DNA of 64,000 nt from Rahnella laticis (GTDB lineage Bacteria > Pseudomonadota > Gammaproteobacteria > Enterobacterales > Enterobacteriaceae). The stretch's first letter is position 1; each line of letters starts with the position of its first letter. Below the pieces are notes generated by a model. It was not told the DNA's origin. It ran no database searches and worked only from the letters and a program-made list of their open reading frames with translations. Position numbers and translations under genes: made by a program. Location of the stretch: the NCBI RefSeq assembly GCF_015644585.1, contig NZ_JADOBI010000008.1, positions 1-64,000 on the forward strand. Reading direction: 5' to 3'. This document shows positions 51,827 to 62,358 of this stretch, piece after piece.

Positions 51827-53740
51827 GTGACAGACGATTTTGCAACAGATGGCGCCCTGGCGCAGAAAATTGAAGGTTTCAAACCCCGTGAACCGCAGCG
51901 TCTGATGGCGCAGGCCGTCAGCAAAGCCATCAGCGGAAAACAGGGGCTGGTCGTTGAGGCCGGAACCGGAACCGGGAAAACCTACGCCTATCTCGCGCCG
52001 GCATTACGCTCGGGCAAAAAAGTCATTATTTCTACCGGCTCGAAAAATCTGCAAGACCAGCTCTATTCCCGTGACCTGCCGAAAGTCGCTTCTGCGCTGC
52101 AATTCAAAGGCCGTCTGGCGTTGCTCAAAGGGCGTTCTAACTATCTGTGTCTGGAGCGTCTGGAGCAGCAATCACTTTCCGGCGGCGATCTCGCCAGTCA
52201 GGCGCTCAGCGAACTGGCGCATCTGCGGCACTGGTCGAGCAGCACGGAAGAGGGCGATATCAGCACCTGCACCGTGGTGCCGGAAGACAGCTTTGTCTGG
52301 CCGCTGGTGACCAGCACCAACGATAACTGCCTGGGCAGTGACTGCCCGCTGTACAAAGAATGTTTCGTCGTCAAGGCCCGCCGTAAGGCGATGGACGCTG
52401 ACGTCGTGGTTGTTAACCATCACCTTTTTATGGCCGATATGGTGGTCAAAGAGAGCGGCTTCGGTGAACTTATCCCGCAGGCTGACGTGATGATTTTCGA
52501 CGAAGCCCATCAGATCCCCGATATCGCCAGCCAGTATTTTGGCCAGCAGGTGACCAGCCGTCAGTTGCTCGACATGGCGAAAGACATCACCATCGCTTAC
52601 CGTACGGAAGTGCGTGATTCTGTACAGTTGCAGAAAAGCGCTGACCGCCTGAGTCAGAGCACAATGGATTTTCGTCTGGCGCTCGGTGAGCCGGGTTTTC
52701 GCGGTAATCTGCGCGATGTGCTCAGCCAGCCTGCCATTCAGCGTGCGCTTTTGCTGCTCGATGACGCGCTGGAGCTTTGCTACGACGTGGTCAAACTGTC
52801 TCTCGGGCGCTCGGCCTTGCTGGACGCCGCCTTCGAGCGCGCCACGCTGTACCGCAACCGTCTCAAGCGCCTGAAAGATGTATCGATTCCCGGCTACAGC
52901 TACTGGTACGAATGTAATTCCCGCCATTTTGTTCTGGCGCTGACGCCGCTATCGGTCACCGATAAATTCAGCGAAATGATGAAAGAAAAGCCGGGCGCGT
53001 GGATTTTCACGTCCGCAACGCTTTCGGTGAACGACCAGCTGCATCATTTCACCGAACGTCTCGGGCTGGATGAGGCCGAAACGTTGCTGCTACCGAGCCC
53101 GTTTGATTACGCCAAACAGGCGCTGTTGTGCGTGCCGCGTTTCCTGCCTGAATCTAACGGTCAGGGCAGTTCCAAACAGCTGGCGCGTATGCTCCGGCCA
53201 CTGATCGAAGCCAACAAAGGGCGCTGTTTCTTCCTGTGTACGTCGCACAAAATGATGCGTGAGCTGGCGGAGGAATTCCGCGCCAGTCTGACGCTGCCGG
53301 TGTTGTTACAGGGGGAAACCAGCAAAGGCCAGCTGCTGGCGCAGTTCGTCGAAGCGGGCAATGCGCTGCTGGTGGCAACCAGTAGTTTCTGGGAAGGCGT
53401 GGATGTCCGCGGCGACGCGCTGTCGTGCGTTATCATCGATAAATTGCCGTTCACATCCCCCGACGATCCGCTGCTCAAAGCGCGCATCGAAGATTGTCGT
53501 TTGCGCGGCGGTGATCCGTTCAATGACGTACAATTACCGGATGCGGTCATTACGCTTAAACAGGGCGTCGGGCGACTGATCCGCGACACCGATGACCGTG
53601 GCGTGATGGTGATTTGCGACAACCGCCTGGTCATGCGCCCGTATGGCGAAGTTTTCCTCAACAGTTTGCCGCCCACGCCGCGTACACGTGATCTTGCACA
53701 AGCGATACGCTTTTTACAGAACGTGGAAGAGCAGAAATAG
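51827..53740 (+). CDS. yoaA: DinG/XPD-like DNA helicase YoaA
   Basis: YoaA is a superfamily 2 iron-sulfur helicase related to DinG and XPD that acts with HolC in repair of stalled forks in E. coli. The 637-residue protein has Walker A VVEAGTGTGKTY (about 43-54), iron-sulfur cysteines in the stretch NYLCLERL and NCLGSDCPLYKECF (about 105-183), the DEAH box (about 226) and the C-terminal QGVGRLIRDTDDRG motif VI (about 578-591). GTG 51826-type alternatives are unlikely, since AGAGA stands before the chosen start. Confidence 0.94.
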   Translation: MTDDFATDGALAQKIEGFKPREPQRLMAQAVSKAISGKQGLVVEAGTGTGKTYAYLAPALRSGKKVIISTGSKNLQDQLYSRDLPKVASALQFKGRLALLKGRSNYLCLERLEQQSLSGGDLASQALSELAHLRHWSSSTEEGDISTCTVVPEDSFVWPLVTSTNDNCLGSDCPLYKECFVVKARRKAMDADVVVVNHHLFMADMVVKESGFGELIPQADVMIFDEAHQIPDIASQYFGQQVTSRQLLDMAKDITIAYRTEVRDSVQLQKSADRLSQSTMDFRLALGEPGFRGNLRDVLSQPAIQRALLLLDDALELCYDVVKLSLGRSALLDAAFERATLYRNRLKRLKDVSIPGYSYWYECNSRHFVLALTPLSVTDKFSEMMKEKPGAWIFTSATLSVNDQLHHFTERLGLDEAETLLLPSPFDYAKQALLCVPRFLPESNGQGSSKQLARMLRPLIEANKGRCFFLCTSHKMMRELAEEFRASLTLPVLLQGETSKGQLLAQFVEAGNALLVATSSFWEGVDVRGDALSCVIIDKLPFTSPDDPLLKARIEDCRLRGGDPFNDVQLPDAVITLKQGVGRLIRDTDDRGVMVICDNRLVMRPYGEVFLNSLPPTPRTRDLAQAIRFLQNVEEQK

Positions 53741-53812
53741 CCTTCACGTTATGTTAGGATAGCGCCCCGAAAAAAGGCCCTAACTTATTCATTTCCCCGC
53801 CTGAGGTTTGGC

Positions 53813-54514
53813 ATGTCCACGCGAATTTTAGCAATTGATACGGCGACAGAAGCCTGTTCGGTTGCGCTATACAATGAGGGCGAAACGCTCGCTCATTTTG
53901 AACTCTGCGCCCGCGAACATACGCAGCGTATTTTGCCGCTGGTGCAGCAGATCCTCGCCGAAGCGGGCCTGACGCTGAGTCAGCTCGATGCTCTGGCCTT
54001 TGGCCGCGGGCCGGGCAGTTTTACCGGCGTGCGTATCGGTATCGGCATGGCGCAGGGATTGTCGCTGGGCGCTGAACTGCCTTTGCTGCCGGTTTCCACC
54101 TTACAGACCATGGCGCAGGGCGCTTACCGCCAGACTGGCGCTGAAAACGTGCTGGCCGCCATCGATGCGCGCATGGGCGAAGTGTACTGGGGCGAATTCT
54201 CCCGGAACGCAGAGGGCGTCTGGAGTGGTGAAAACACCGAGAAAGTGATCAAACCTGAACAACTCATCGAACAGGCCGGCTCACTGACCGGCCGTTTTGC
54301 GACCGTCGGCACCGGCTGGGAAGCTTATCCGCATTTGCTGGGTGAATCTCCGGTTGCAGAATTATTTGATGGCAAAATGTTACTGCCGCACGCGGAAGAT
54401 ATGCTGCCGCTGGCGCTCCAGCTCTGGGAAAACGGCGTTCGCGTAAATCCTGAAGATGCTGAACCCACTTATCTGCGCAACGAAGTTACGTGGAAAAAGC
54501 TGCCGGGCCGGTAA
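53813..54514 (+). CDS. tsaB: tRNA t6A synthesis protein TsaB
   Basis: TsaB joins TsaD and TsaE to make threonylcarbamoyladenosine at position 37 of ANN-decoding tRNAs. The 233-residue protein has the ASKHA-type [15 protein letters not shown] start, [14 protein letters not shown] (about 62-75) and DARMGEVYW (about 118-126), all typical. It is followed after 62 bases by the Slp lipoprotein gene, as in E. coli. Confidence 0.96.
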   Translation: MSTRILAIDTATEACSVALYNEGETLAHFELCAREHTQRILPLVQQILAEAGLTLSQLDALAFGRGPGSFTGVRIGIGMAQGLSLGAELPLLPVSTLQTMAQGAYRQTGAENVLAAIDARMGEVYWGEFSRNAEGVWSGENTEKVIKPEQLIEQAGSLTGRFATVGTGWEAYPHLLGESPVAELFDGKMLLPHAEDMLPLALQLWENGVRVNPEDAEPTYLRNEVTWKKLPGR

Positions 54515-54576
54515 GTTACCGCAACTTGTGTACTTAAAAGTGGTCAAAAAAAAGAGTATGCACAGGAGTCATCGCA

Positions 54577-55209
54577 ATGCGTAAGTGGTCAGCAGTCCAG
54601 CAGTTTTCGGTTCAGACAGGTAAGAAATGGGCGTTGAGCGCTGTTGCGCTGAGCGTTCTGGTGTTGTCAGGATGTGTCACCGTTCCGGATGAAATCCGCG
54701 GGACCACGGCAACGCCGCAAATGAATTTACAGGCGGTGCAGGGCGCACCAAGTCTGTATGTCGGGCAGGAGTCGCGTTTTGGCGGCAAAGTGGTGGCAGT
54801 CACCAATTTGCAAAATAAAACGCGTCTCGAAATCGCCACGATGCCGCTTGATGACGGCGCACGGCCGATTCTGGGCGCGGCGTCGCGTGGCCGCATCATG
54901 GCTTACATCAACGGTTTCGTCGATCCGGTGGATTACCGCAATCAGCTCGTGACCGTGGTTGGCCCGATCACTGGCGTTGAAAAAGGCACGGTAGGGCAGT
55001 CGTCCTATAATTTCGTGACTATCAACGTAAACAGTTTTAAACGCTGGCGTATCGAGCAACAGGTGGTGATGCCGCCTCAGCCGATGGGCCCGTGGGGCTG
55101 GGGATACGGGGGACCGTACGACAGCTGGGGGCGAGGGTTTGGGCCCGGTTGGGGCCCCGGCTGGTATGACATGGGGCCCGCACGGGTCCAGAGTGTCGTC
55201 ACCGAATAA
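54577..55209 (+). CDS. yeaY: Slp-family outer-membrane lipoprotein YeaY
   Basis: This 210-residue lipoprotein has a lipobox VLVLSGC (Cys about 33) followed by Val-Thr, and the Slp domain with [16 protein letters not shown] and [18 protein letters not shown]. The C-terminus is Gly/Trp/Pro-rich and ends ARVQSVVTE, as in E. coli YeaY. Slp is a starvation- or stationary-phase lipoprotein in E. coli; the role of YeaY is unknown. AGGAG stands eight bases before the ATG. Confidence 0.92.
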   Translation: MRKWSAVQQFSVQTGKKWALSAVALSVLVLSGCVTVPDEIRGTTATPQMNLQAVQGAPSLYVGQESRFGGKVVAVTNLQNKTRLEIATMPLDDGARPILGAASRGRIMAYINGFVDPVDYRNQLVTVVGPITGVEKGTVGQSSYNFVTINVNSFKRWRIEQQVVMPPQPMGPWGWGYGGPYDSWGRGFGPGWGPGWYDMGPARVQSVVTE

Positions 55210-55365
55210 CCGGCACAATCACGGCGCGCCGCCTCCGCACGGGGCTCCACCGGCACACGGTGGTCAGCCTCCGAACGGCCCGCCACCTCAGGCTGCGATG
55301 AGGCCAGCACCGGGACATCCGGTGCCACCGCCGCCGAAAAAGTAAAGACAGACAAGATCGTTGTT

Positions 55366-55390
55366 AAGGCGGCTTAATTGCCGCCTTTTT
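55366..55390 (+). terminator. Terminator after yeaY
   Basis: AAGGCGGC (55366-55373) pairs with GCCGCCTT (55380-55387), then T-rich sequence. Confidence 0.88.
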
Positions 55391-55472
55391 CTTTTTAAGC
55401 CACGGACGGTTTGGCTAACGAAGGGCACAGAAAAAGTGACCCGCCTCTCAACCTCGACATTGTTTGAAACAC

Positions 55473-55489
55473 AACTGGTAAGCTGAGTT
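55473..55489 (+). promoter_or_regulatory. Possible FadR site upstream of fadD
   Basis: AACTGGTAAGCTGAGTT keeps AACTGGT and AGTT of the FadR consensus but departs in the middle. It lies 74 bases before the fadD start. FadR control of fadD is well known in E. coli; this exact site is a weak prediction. Confidence 0.4.
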
Positions 55490-55562
55490 AAAATATTGTT
55501 AAAGACGTGATAAAACTCGTCGAATTGAGATGGCAACAGTACATGATTTCAGGAGTGATACC

Positions 55563-57260
55563 TTGGAAAAGGTTTGGCTAAAACGTTATCCGGCAGATGT
55601 TCCCGAGAACATCGATCCTGACCGCTACAGCTCGCTGGTCGAGATGTTTGAAAATGCCACGCTGCGTTATGCAGACAGTCCAGCGTTTATCAACATGGGC
55701 GAGGTCATGACGTTCCGTAAACTTGAGGAACGTAGTCGTGCTTTTGCGGCTTATCTGCAAAACCAGTTAGGGCTGAAAAAAGGCGACCGCGTGGCCCTGA
55801 TGATGCCTAATCTGCTGCAATATCCGATTGCGCTGTTTGGCGTCTTGCGTGCGGGCATGGTCGTGGTGAACGTCAACCCGCTCTATACGCCACGCGAGCT
55901 GGAACATCAGCTCAATGACAGCGGTGCCAGCGCCATTGTGATTGTGTCCAACTTTGCCCATACGCTGGAAAAAGTGGTCTACAAAACGCAGGTTAAGCAT
56001 GTGATCCTGACCCGTATGGGTGATCAGCTTTCTGCGGCAAAAGGCACGCTGGTAAATTTTGTCGTCAAATATGTCAAAAGGCTGGTGCCTAAATATCACC
56101 TGCCAAATGCGATTTCCTTCCGCAGTGCCCTGCAATACGGGCGTCGCTTGCAATATATCAAACCCGATATCATCAATGACGATCTGGCGTTTTTGCAATA
56201 TACCGGCGGAACTACCGGCGTTGCAAAAGGCGCGATGCTGACACACCGGAACATGCAGGCCAATCTGGAACAGGCAAAAGCGGCGTACGCGCCGTTGCTT
56301 CAACCGGGCCATGAACTGGTGGTGACGGCGCTGCCGCTGTATCACATTTTTGCGCTGACTGTGAATTGTCTGCTGTTCCTCGATCTGGGGGGAAAAAGTC
56401 TGCTGATCACCAACCCGCGCGATGTGCCTGGCATGGTGAAAGAGCTGTCGAAATATCCGTTCACCGCCATCAGCGGGGTGAACACGTTGTTCAACGCGTT
56501 ACTCAATAACGAAGATTTTCGTGAGCTGGATTTCTCGACGCTGCGCCTTTCTGTCGGCGGCGGGATGTCAGTTCAGAAATCGGTTGCCGATAAATGGGAA
56601 AAGCTGACCGGCAAGCATTTGCTGGAAGGTTATGGCCTGACGGAGTGCTCGCCGCTGGTCGCGGGCAACCCGTACGATCTGAAACATTACAGCGGTAGTA
56701 TCGGTTTACCTGTGCCGTCGACGGAAGTGCGTCTGGTGGATGATAATGGCCATGATGTCGCGCCGGGGCAACCCGGAGAGCTGTGGGTGCGCGGGCCGCA
56801 GGTGATGCTGGGCTACTGGCAACGGCCTTCGGCGACCGATGAGGTGCTAAAAGATGGCTGGTTATCGACGGGCGATATCGTTACAGTGGACGAGCAGGGC
56901 TTTTTGCGGATTGTGGATCGCAAAAAAGACATGATTCTGGTTTCCGGTTTCAACGTTTACCCTAACGAAATTGAAGAGGTGGTTTCACAACATGACAAGG
57001 TGCTCGAAGTTGCCGCCATTGGTGTGCCAAACGAGTCGTCGGGTGAAATCGTCAAAATTTGCGTGGTGAAGAAAGACCCGTCACTGACCAGCGAAGAACT
57101 TCTGGCACATTGCCGCCGGTTATTAACCGGTTACAAAGTACCGAAGATTGTTGAATTTCGCGATGAGTTACCGAAGTCAAATGTCGGTAAGATCCTCAGA
57201 CGCGAACTTCGCGATGAGCAGGCAAAACCGAAGGACGATCCGAAGCAGGATGCGGCGTAA
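55563..57260 (+). CDS. fadD: Long-chain fatty acid-CoA ligase FadD
   Basis: FadD activates imported long-chain fatty acids to acyl-CoA at the inner membrane. The 565-residue enzyme has the AMP-binding motif [14 protein letters not shown] (about 213-226), the [10 protein letters not shown] segment and the [20 protein letters not shown] motif (about 454-473). The TTG at 55563 is chosen as start: AGGAG lies seven bases upstream and E. coli fadD also starts with TTG (KKVWLNRYP); the frame itself opens 11 codons earlier. Confidence 0.95.
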   Translation: MEKVWLKRYPADVPENIDPDRYSSLVEMFENATLRYADSPAFINMGEVMTFRKLEERSRAFAAYLQNQLGLKKGDRVALMMPNLLQYPIALFGVLRAGMVVVNVNPLYTPRELEHQLNDSGASAIVIVSNFAHTLEKVVYKTQVKHVILTRMGDQLSAAKGTLVNFVVKYVKRLVPKYHLPNAISFRSALQYGRRLQYIKPDIINDDLAFLQYTGGTTGVAKGAMLTHRNMQANLEQAKAAYAPLLQPGHELVVTALPLYHIFALTVNCLLFLDLGGKSLLITNPRDVPGMVKELSKYPFTAISGVNTLFNALLNNEDFRELDFSTLRLSVGGGMSVQKSVADKWEKLTGKHLLEGYGLTECSPLVAGNPYDLKHYSGSIGLPVPSTEVRLVDDNGHDVAPGQPGELWVRGPQVMLGYWQRPSATDEVLKDGWLSTGDIVTVDEQGFLRIVDRKKDMILVSGFNVYPNEIEEVVSQHDKVLEVAAIGVPNESSGEIVKICVVKKDPSLTSEELLAHCRRLLTGYKVPKIVEFRDELPKSNVGKILRRELRDEQAKPKDDPKQDAA

Positions 57261-57352
57261 CGTTTGCCCGCTGCGCTGTGATGGTCACTCTCAACGCCGG
57301 ATTTGTCCGGCGTTGTCACGTTATAACGCATTAATATTAAGAGAATTAAGAT

Positions 57353-58474
57353 TTGAATTATCAGTTGATCACGACCAATGACGCGTTGGAGCAGGTTTGT
57401 CTTCAGGCCAAAGCGCACAGCAAAATCGCGCTGGATACCGAATTCGTCCGTACCCGCACTTATTACCCGCAACTCGGGCTCATACAGCTGTTCGATGGTG
57501 AACGGCTGACGCTGATTGACCCGTTGCCGATTACCGCCTGGCAGCCTTTTATCGATTTGCTGGTGAATCCTGATGTCGTGAAATTCCTCCATGCCGGTAG
57601 TGAAGATCTGGAAGTGTTCCTCAACGCTTTTGGCGTGATGCCTTCTCCGCTGATTGATACGCAAATTCTTGCCGCCTTCAGCGGACGTCCGCTGTCTTGC
57701 GGGTTTGCCCGTCTGGTGGCAGAAACGACCGGCGTTGAGCTGGATAAAAGCGAATCGCGCACAGACTGGATTGCCCGTCCTCTGAGCGAAAAACAGTGTG
57801 TCTATGCCGCTGCCGATGTCTGGTATCTTCTGCCGCTGGCCGACCAGCTGATGCGTGAAACCGAAGAAGCTGGCTGGATGGAAGCCGCGCAGGATGAATG
57901 TCTGGCGTTGTGCCGCCGTCGTAAAGAAGTTCTGCAACCTGAACTGGCTTATCTGGAAATCGGCAATGCGTTCCAGCTGCGTCCGCGTCAGCTGGGTTGC
58001 CTGAAGTTGCTGGCCGCCTGGCGCCTCAATCAGGCACGTCAGCGTGACCTGGCCGTCAACTTTGTAGTGCGTGAAGAAAATCTCTGGCAGGTAGCCCGCT
58101 ATCAGCCTAAATCGCTGGGTGAGCTGGAGGCGCTTGGCCTGAGCGGCCCGGAAATCCGTTACCATGGCCGCACGTTGCTGGCGCTGGTGGAAGAGTCTGA
58201 GGCATTGCCGGAAGACGATTTACCGGCTCCCATTTCGAATCTGATTGATCAGCCGGGCTATCGCAAAGTCTTCAAAGACATCAAAGCGCTGATCCAGACC
58301 GTGAGTAAAGAAAGCGGGTTAAGCGTTGAGTTACTGGCCTCACGTCGCCAGATTAATCAGTTATTAAGTCGTCACTGGAAGTTAAAAGAGAAAGAATCAC
58401 AGCCGGAATTAATCAGCGGCTGGAGAGGAAAACTTCTGGCTGAAAGGCTGAACGAAATTCTCAGTCAATATTGA
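57353..58474 (+). CDS. rnd: Ribonuclease D
   Basis: RNase D is a 3-prime to 5-prime exonuclease that trims tRNA and other stable RNA precursors. The 373-residue protein has the DEDD exonuclease domain with IALDTEFVRTRTYYPQLGL (about 24-42), LHAGSEDLEV, IDTQILAAF and YAAADVWYLLPL (Tyr-type DEDDy), then HRDC domains (about 210-290). It starts with TTG, as does E. coli rnd, where the UUG start is important for controlled expression. A terminator follows. Confidence 0.95.
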   Translation: MNYQLITTNDALEQVCLQAKAHSKIALDTEFVRTRTYYPQLGLIQLFDGERLTLIDPLPITAWQPFIDLLVNPDVVKFLHAGSEDLEVFLNAFGVMPSPLIDTQILAAFSGRPLSCGFARLVAETTGVELDKSESRTDWIARPLSEKQCVYAAADVWYLLPLADQLMRETEEAGWMEAAQDECLALCRRRKEVLQPELAYLEIGNAFQLRPRQLGCLKLLAAWRLNQARQRDLAVNFVVREENLWQVARYQPKSLGELEALGLSGPEIRYHGRTLLALVEESEALPEDDLPAPISNLIDQPGYRKVFKDIKALIQTVSKESGLSVELLASRRQINQLLSRHWKLKEKESQPELISGWRGKLLAERLNEILSQY

Positions 58475-58523
58475 TGGGCTTACCGCGTTCAAAATAGCGG
58501 AATACGAAAACTTAAATTAAAAG

Positions 58524-58546
58524 GCGGAGATTTTCTCCGCTTTTTT
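58524..58546 (+). terminator. Terminator of rnd
   Basis: GCGGAGA (58524-58530) pairs with TCTCCGC (58534-58540), then six T. The remaining gap to minE (58547-58823) shows no gene apart from the next hairpin. Confidence 0.9.
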
Positions 58547-58751
58547 GTTTTTAGTTAACCGCATATTTAAATAATAGCGTTCGGGTAATGTTCGCGGATG
58601 AAATCACACTAAGGATATTAATCGCCAGGCTAAATGGGATGAGTCTTAATCATAATTTCAGATAATAAATAGAGCAGGGTGCGGAACAATCTCGTGGGGA
58701 TATATACAGTGGTGTTGCCAGGGAAAATAAGCGGGCGGTAGAAAATCAGGG

Positions 58752-58787
58752 AAAAAAATTGAGTAGCCCCCTGAGAAAACAGGGGGC
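58752..58787 (-). terminator. Probable terminator of the min operon
   Basis: GCCCCCTG (58766-58773) pairs with CAGGGGGC (58780-58787); on the minus strand a seven-T run follows after eight bases, somewhat distant for a standard terminator. Confidence 0.65.
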
Positions 58788-58823
58788 GCTATGCTGAAAG
58801 AAACACCTGCAGGCAGACTGCTG

Positions 58824-59099
58824 TCATTTAGGCGCGTCTTCCGATTCTGACTCTGGCAAAGTGACGTTAAGTTCCAGTACGGAAATATCGTCACCTTTTT
58901 GCTCGAACTGAACCTGCAACATTTCGGGGTCAATCTTAATGTACTTACAGATGACCGCCAAAATATCACGTTTCAATTCAGGCAGATACGACGGTTCACT
59001 ATCCCCTCGACGCCGTTCGGCTACGATGATCTGTAGCCGTTCCTTGGCTATATTGGCTGTCGATTTTTTGCGGGACAGAAAGAAATCTAACAATGCCAT
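58824..59099 (-). CDS. minE: Cell division topological specificity factor MinE
   Basis: MinE displaces MinD from the membrane and so drives pole-to-pole Min oscillation. The 91-residue protein has the N-terminal membrane-targeting and anti-MinCD region ([21 protein letters not shown] with contact helix about 13-26) and the C-terminal dimerisation domain ending in SELNVTLPE-type sequence. It is three bases after minD in the operon minC-minD-minE. Confidence 0.97.
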   Translation of the reverse strand: MALLDFFLSRKKSTANIAKERLQIIVAERRRGDSEPSYLPELKRDILAVICKYIKIDPEMLQVQFEQKGDDISVLELNVTLPESESEDAPK

Positions 59100-59102
59100 G
59101 GT

Positions 59103-59915
59103 TTATCCCCCAAAAAGGCGTTTCAGGAAACTCTTCTTCTCTTCCTCAATAAAACGGAACGCACGTTCTTCACCAAGCAGACGGCTGACGGTATCGTCGT
59201 ACGCTTTCCCTGCATCAGATTCCTGATCCAGAATGACCGGTTCGCCCTGGTTGGACGCACGCAGTACGGACTGATCTTCAGGAATAACACCGATCAGAGG
59301 AATACGCAGGATTTCCAGCACATCTTCCATGCTCAGCATGTCGCCACGGCTGACACGGCCCGGGTTGTAACGGGTGAGAAGCAGGTGTTCTTTAATAGGC
59401 TCTAAGCCTTGTTCCGCACGACGGGATTTTGAGGACAAAATGCCCAAAATGCGGTCGGAGTCACGCACGGAAGAGACTTCCGGGTTGGTCGTAATGACGG
59501 CTTCGTCGGCGAAATACAGCGCCATTAATGCGCCGGTTTCGATGCCCGCAGGCGAGTCGCAAACCACGAAGTCAAATTCCATTTCGGCAAGATCGTTAAG
59601 GATCTTTTCTACGCCTTCGCGGGTCAGTGCATCTTTATCACGGGTTTGCGAAGCCGGAAGAATAAACAGGTTTTCAGTGCGTTTATCTTTGATAAGCGCC
59701 TGATTCAGCGTGGCATCACCCTGGATCACGTTGACGAAATCATAAACCACGCGGCGCTCACAGCCCATAATCAGATCGAGATTACGCAGACCGATATCGA
59801 AATCGATAACAACGGTCTTTTTACCTTTTTGAGCTAAACCGGTAGCAATGGCCGCGCTTGAAGTGGTCTTGCCAACGCCCCCTTTACCCGATGTAACAAC
59901 TATGATGCGTGCCAT
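59103..59915 (-). CDS. minD: Septum site-determining ATPase MinD
   Basis: MinD is a ParA-type ATPase that carries MinC to the membrane. The 270-residue chain has the deviant Walker A GKGGVGKTT (about 10-18), the FDIGLRNLDL segment and the C-terminal amphipathic membrane-targeting helix (KKSFLKRLFGG). Length equals that of E. coli MinD. It lies 24 bases after minC. Confidence 0.98.
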   Translation of the reverse strand: MARIIVVTSGKGGVGKTTSSAAIATGLAQKGKKTVVIDFDIGLRNLDLIMGCERRVVYDFVNVIQGDATLNQALIKDKRTENLFILPASQTRDKDALTREGVEKILNDLAEMEFDFVVCDSPAGIETGALMALYFADEAVITTNPEVSSVRDSDRILGILSSKSRRAEQGLEPIKEHLLLTRYNPGRVSRGDMLSMEDVLEILRIPLIGVIPEDQSVLRASNQGEPVILDQESDAGKAYDDTVSRLLGEERAFRFIEEEKKSFLKRLFGG

Positions 59916-59939
59916 GAATGGATTCCTTGTCGAAAGGGC

Positions 59940-60629
59940 TTAGTTTAAAGGTTGTATGGTTAACACATTATTTATCAGGCTGAGGCGCGCGGCCTGACCG
60001 AGATAATCGGTCGGGATTTGATCACTCAGCCAGTATTGCCCTGCGATAGAGACTAGTTCAGCGCCTAAATGGGTGCAAAAAATCTGACAATTTGCATCAC
60101 CTGCTGCACCAGCCAGCGCTCTTCCTCGCATCATACCGTAGATGTGGATATTGCCATCGGCAATCAGTTCCGCACCTGCGCTGACACTACTGGTCACGAT
60201 GAGGTCGCTGTTACGGGCATAAATTTGTTGGCCGGATCTGACCGGAGAACTGACAATGCGGGTTTTCGCCGGAGCATTGTCGGGCACGACAGGAACCGGT
60301 GGTTCTGCGGCGATGCGCTGTGCACGGCCTTCACTCAGCAACGGCAAACCGGTGCGGGAAAGTGCGCGTTTCTGCCCTTCGTCTTTACAACCACTGATGC
60401 CCACAACGCGAAAACCTGCAGAAGCGACAGCCTGTTGAATGTCTTTCCAGTTTGCTTCACCGCTCAGCGAGGCAACGTTGATAACAACAGGGGCATTTTT
60501 CAAAAAGGCCGGAGCTTGCTCCACTTTTTCCTGTAATGCCTGATAAATAACCTCCGGTTGTGAACTATGTAAATGAACAACCGATAAGGTAAAACTGCTG
60601 CCTTTTAGTTCTATTGGCGATTGTGACAT
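59940..60629 (-). CDS. minC: Septum formation inhibitor MinC
   Basis: MinC blocks FtsZ polymerisation away from midcell. The 229-residue protein has the N-terminal FtsZ-inhibitory domain (about 1-105), a Pro/Val-rich linker and the beta-helix C-terminal domain with [30 protein letters not shown]-type repeats and [10 protein letters not shown]. It begins the min operon and is divergent from ycgL. Confidence 0.96.
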   Translation of the reverse strand: MSQSPIELKGSSFTLSVVHLHSSQPEVIYQALQEKVEQAPAFLKNAPVVINVASLSGEANWKDIQQAVASAGFRVVGISGCKDEGQKRALSRTGLPLLSEGRAQRIAAEPPVPVVPDNAPAKTRIVSSPVRSGQQIYARNSDLIVTSSVSAGAELIADGNIHIYGMMRGRALAGAAGDANCQIFCTHLGAELVSIAGQYWLSDQIPTDYLGQAARLSLINNVLTIQPLN

Positions 60630-60765
60630 CTATCCTGACTCAGTCTCAGCAACTCTAAATCCCCGGAATACCACTCGGGGGGCGATATTCCGATGTACGT
60701 TAAGCATGTTATAGTTACAGTTATATCTAGGCAAGCCACCGTTTCAATAAAATAGAGTTAAAAAA

Positions 60766-61038
60766 ATGCTTTGTGTGATCTATAGAAGTACTAAACGCGA
60801 CCAGACTTATCTGTATGTCGAAAAAAAAGACGATTTCTCTCGTGTGCCTGAAGAATTACTCAAAGGTTTTGGCGTGCCGCAGTTCTCAATGATACTCAAT
60901 CTGGCCGGGCGTGAAAAATTAGCGTCTGCGGATATTGCAAAAGTGCGTCAGGCTCTCGAAGAGCAGGGTTATTATCTGCAGGTTCCACCACCGGTTGAAA
61001 GTTTATTGAATATTCATCTGACTGACGCGAGTAAATAA
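60766..61038 (+). CDS. ycgL: YcgL family protein
   Basis: This 90-residue conserved protein starts [19 protein letters not shown] and has EELLKGFG and [11 protein letters not shown], as in E. coli YcgL. The small alpha/beta protein has been linked to RNase D-like or envelope-related roles in other bacteria, but no function is certain. Divergent placement from minC is conserved. Confidence 0.94.
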   Translation: MLCVIYRSTKRDQTYLYVEKKDDFSRVPEELLKGFGVPQFSMILNLAGREKLASADIAKVRQALEEQGYYLQVPPPVESLLNIHLTDASK

Positions 61039-61160
61039 CGCTTTCCTGACATTTGTTTCGGCATTTTACGCACTTTCGGACGTCATGACTTGCAATCATC
61101 GCTGGAGTACTCAAAGCTTACAGCGATGATTCAATTGCAGATGTGATAAGGAAGAATTTG

Positions 61161-62336
61161 ATGAAATTGTCGGCACTGGCCGTGTTAACACCGCTGATTA
61201 TCCTCAGCGGTTGTGCAGCGCAGAAGGCAACCTCAGGACAAACCACGCCGCAGACTGCGGCAACGACACAACCTTCAGCCGCCGCGCCGGCTGCTACGCC
61301 CGGTAAAACATCGCTGGCCGAACAGGGAAGAGACCCCGCTGAGTTTCCCGCTTATGTTGAAAAACTGAAAGCGCAGGCTCTGGCGCAAGGCATCAGCCAG
61401 CAAACCATCGACAGTACTTTCGCCAACATTCATTTTGTTGACCGTGTCATTAATTCCGATCGCAACCAGCTGGAAAAGAAAATCACGCTTGATGATTATC
61501 TGACCCGTGTCTTGCCGGAGTGGAAAATCAAACAGGGGCAAACCCAATACCAGAGTAATTTGCCTGCGCTCCAGCAGGCCAGCGACCGTTACGGCGTTCA
61601 GCCGCAATACATCGTGGCGCTGTGGGCGATGGAAAGTAGCTTCGGCAAAATCCAGGGCAAGGAAGATGTCTTCTCCGCGCTGGCAACGCTGGCCTTCGAG
61701 GGCCGTCGTGAAGCCTTCTTCACCAAAGAATTTATGGCTGCGCTCAAAATCGTCGATTCCGGTCATGCCACCAGCGATATGATGAAAGGATCCTGGGCTG
61801 GTGCGATGGGTCAGTCGCAGTTTATGCCGACGTCCTATCTGAATTACGGCGCCGACGGCAACGGCGACGGCAAAATCGACATCTGGAAAAACACCGATGA
61901 TGTCTTTGCATCTACCGCGAATTATCTGTCGAAAGAAGGCTGGAAACGCGATCAGGGCTGGGGGCAGGAAGTGAAATTGCCCGCAGGCTTTGATGGCAGT
62001 CTGGCGGGTCTGAAAAACAACCAGATGCACCCGGCCAGTTACTGGCAACAAATGGGGATCACCCAGGTAGACGGCAGCCCGCTGGCCTCAACGGCAACCC
62101 GCGCATGGATTATCACACCAGATGATACGCAAGGGCGCGCATTCCTGGTTTACGATAACTTCCGCACGATTATGCACTGGAACCGTTCAACCTATTTCGC
62201 ACTGAGTATCGGAATGATGGCGGATGGCATTATGGGTTCGCAGGCGCCGGTTGTTTCAGGTGAAGCCGCACCGGCGACCACCTCTGCGCCTTCCGCACCG
62301 TTAGCGCCAGCCCCGCGTAATCCGTTCAGCGGCTGA
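61161..62336 (+). CDS. MltB-like lytic murein transglycosylase (lipoprotein)
   Basis: This 391-residue enzyme cleaves peptidoglycan glycan strands with formation of 1,6-anhydro ends. It has a lipobox IILSGC (Cys18), a Thr/Ala/Pro-rich linker (about 22-50), an SLT_2/GH103 catalytic domain with the active Glu in ALWAMESSFGKI (Glu158) and WAGAMGQSQFMPTSYL, and a short Pro/Ala-rich tail. AAGGAAG stands six bases before ATG 61161, so the GTG at 61143 is not used. It is inserted between ycgL and ycgM, as in other Yersiniaceae as I recall. Confidence 0.93.
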   Translation: MKLSALAVLTPLIILSGCAAQKATSGQTTPQTAATTQPSAAAPAATPGKTSLAEQGRDPAEFPAYVEKLKAQALAQGISQQTIDSTFANIHFVDRVINSDRNQLEKKITLDDYLTRVLPEWKIKQGQTQYQSNLPALQQASDRYGVQPQYIVALWAMESSFGKIQGKEDVFSALATLAFEGRREAFFTKEFMAALKIVDSGHATSDMMKGSWAGAMGQSQFMPTSYLNYGADGNGDGKIDIWKNTDDVFASTANYLSKEGWKRDQGWGQEVKLPAGFDGSLAGLKNNQMHPASYWQQMGITQVDGSPLASTATRAWIITPDDTQGRAFLVYDNFRTIMHWNRSTYFALSIGMMADGIMGSQAPVVSGEAAPATTSAPSAPLAPAPRNPFSG

Positions 62337-62358
62337 TTTTTCCAAAAGGAGTGGCTGT

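Noticed and set aside
55139-55345. 68-codon Pro/His/Gly-rich frame overlapping and following yeaY
   Set aside because: It looked like a frameshifted tail of YeaY, but YeaY already ends in the native ARVQSVVTE. The Pro-rich reading probably reflects GC-rich low-complexity DNA, though a separate short gene cannot be fully excluded.
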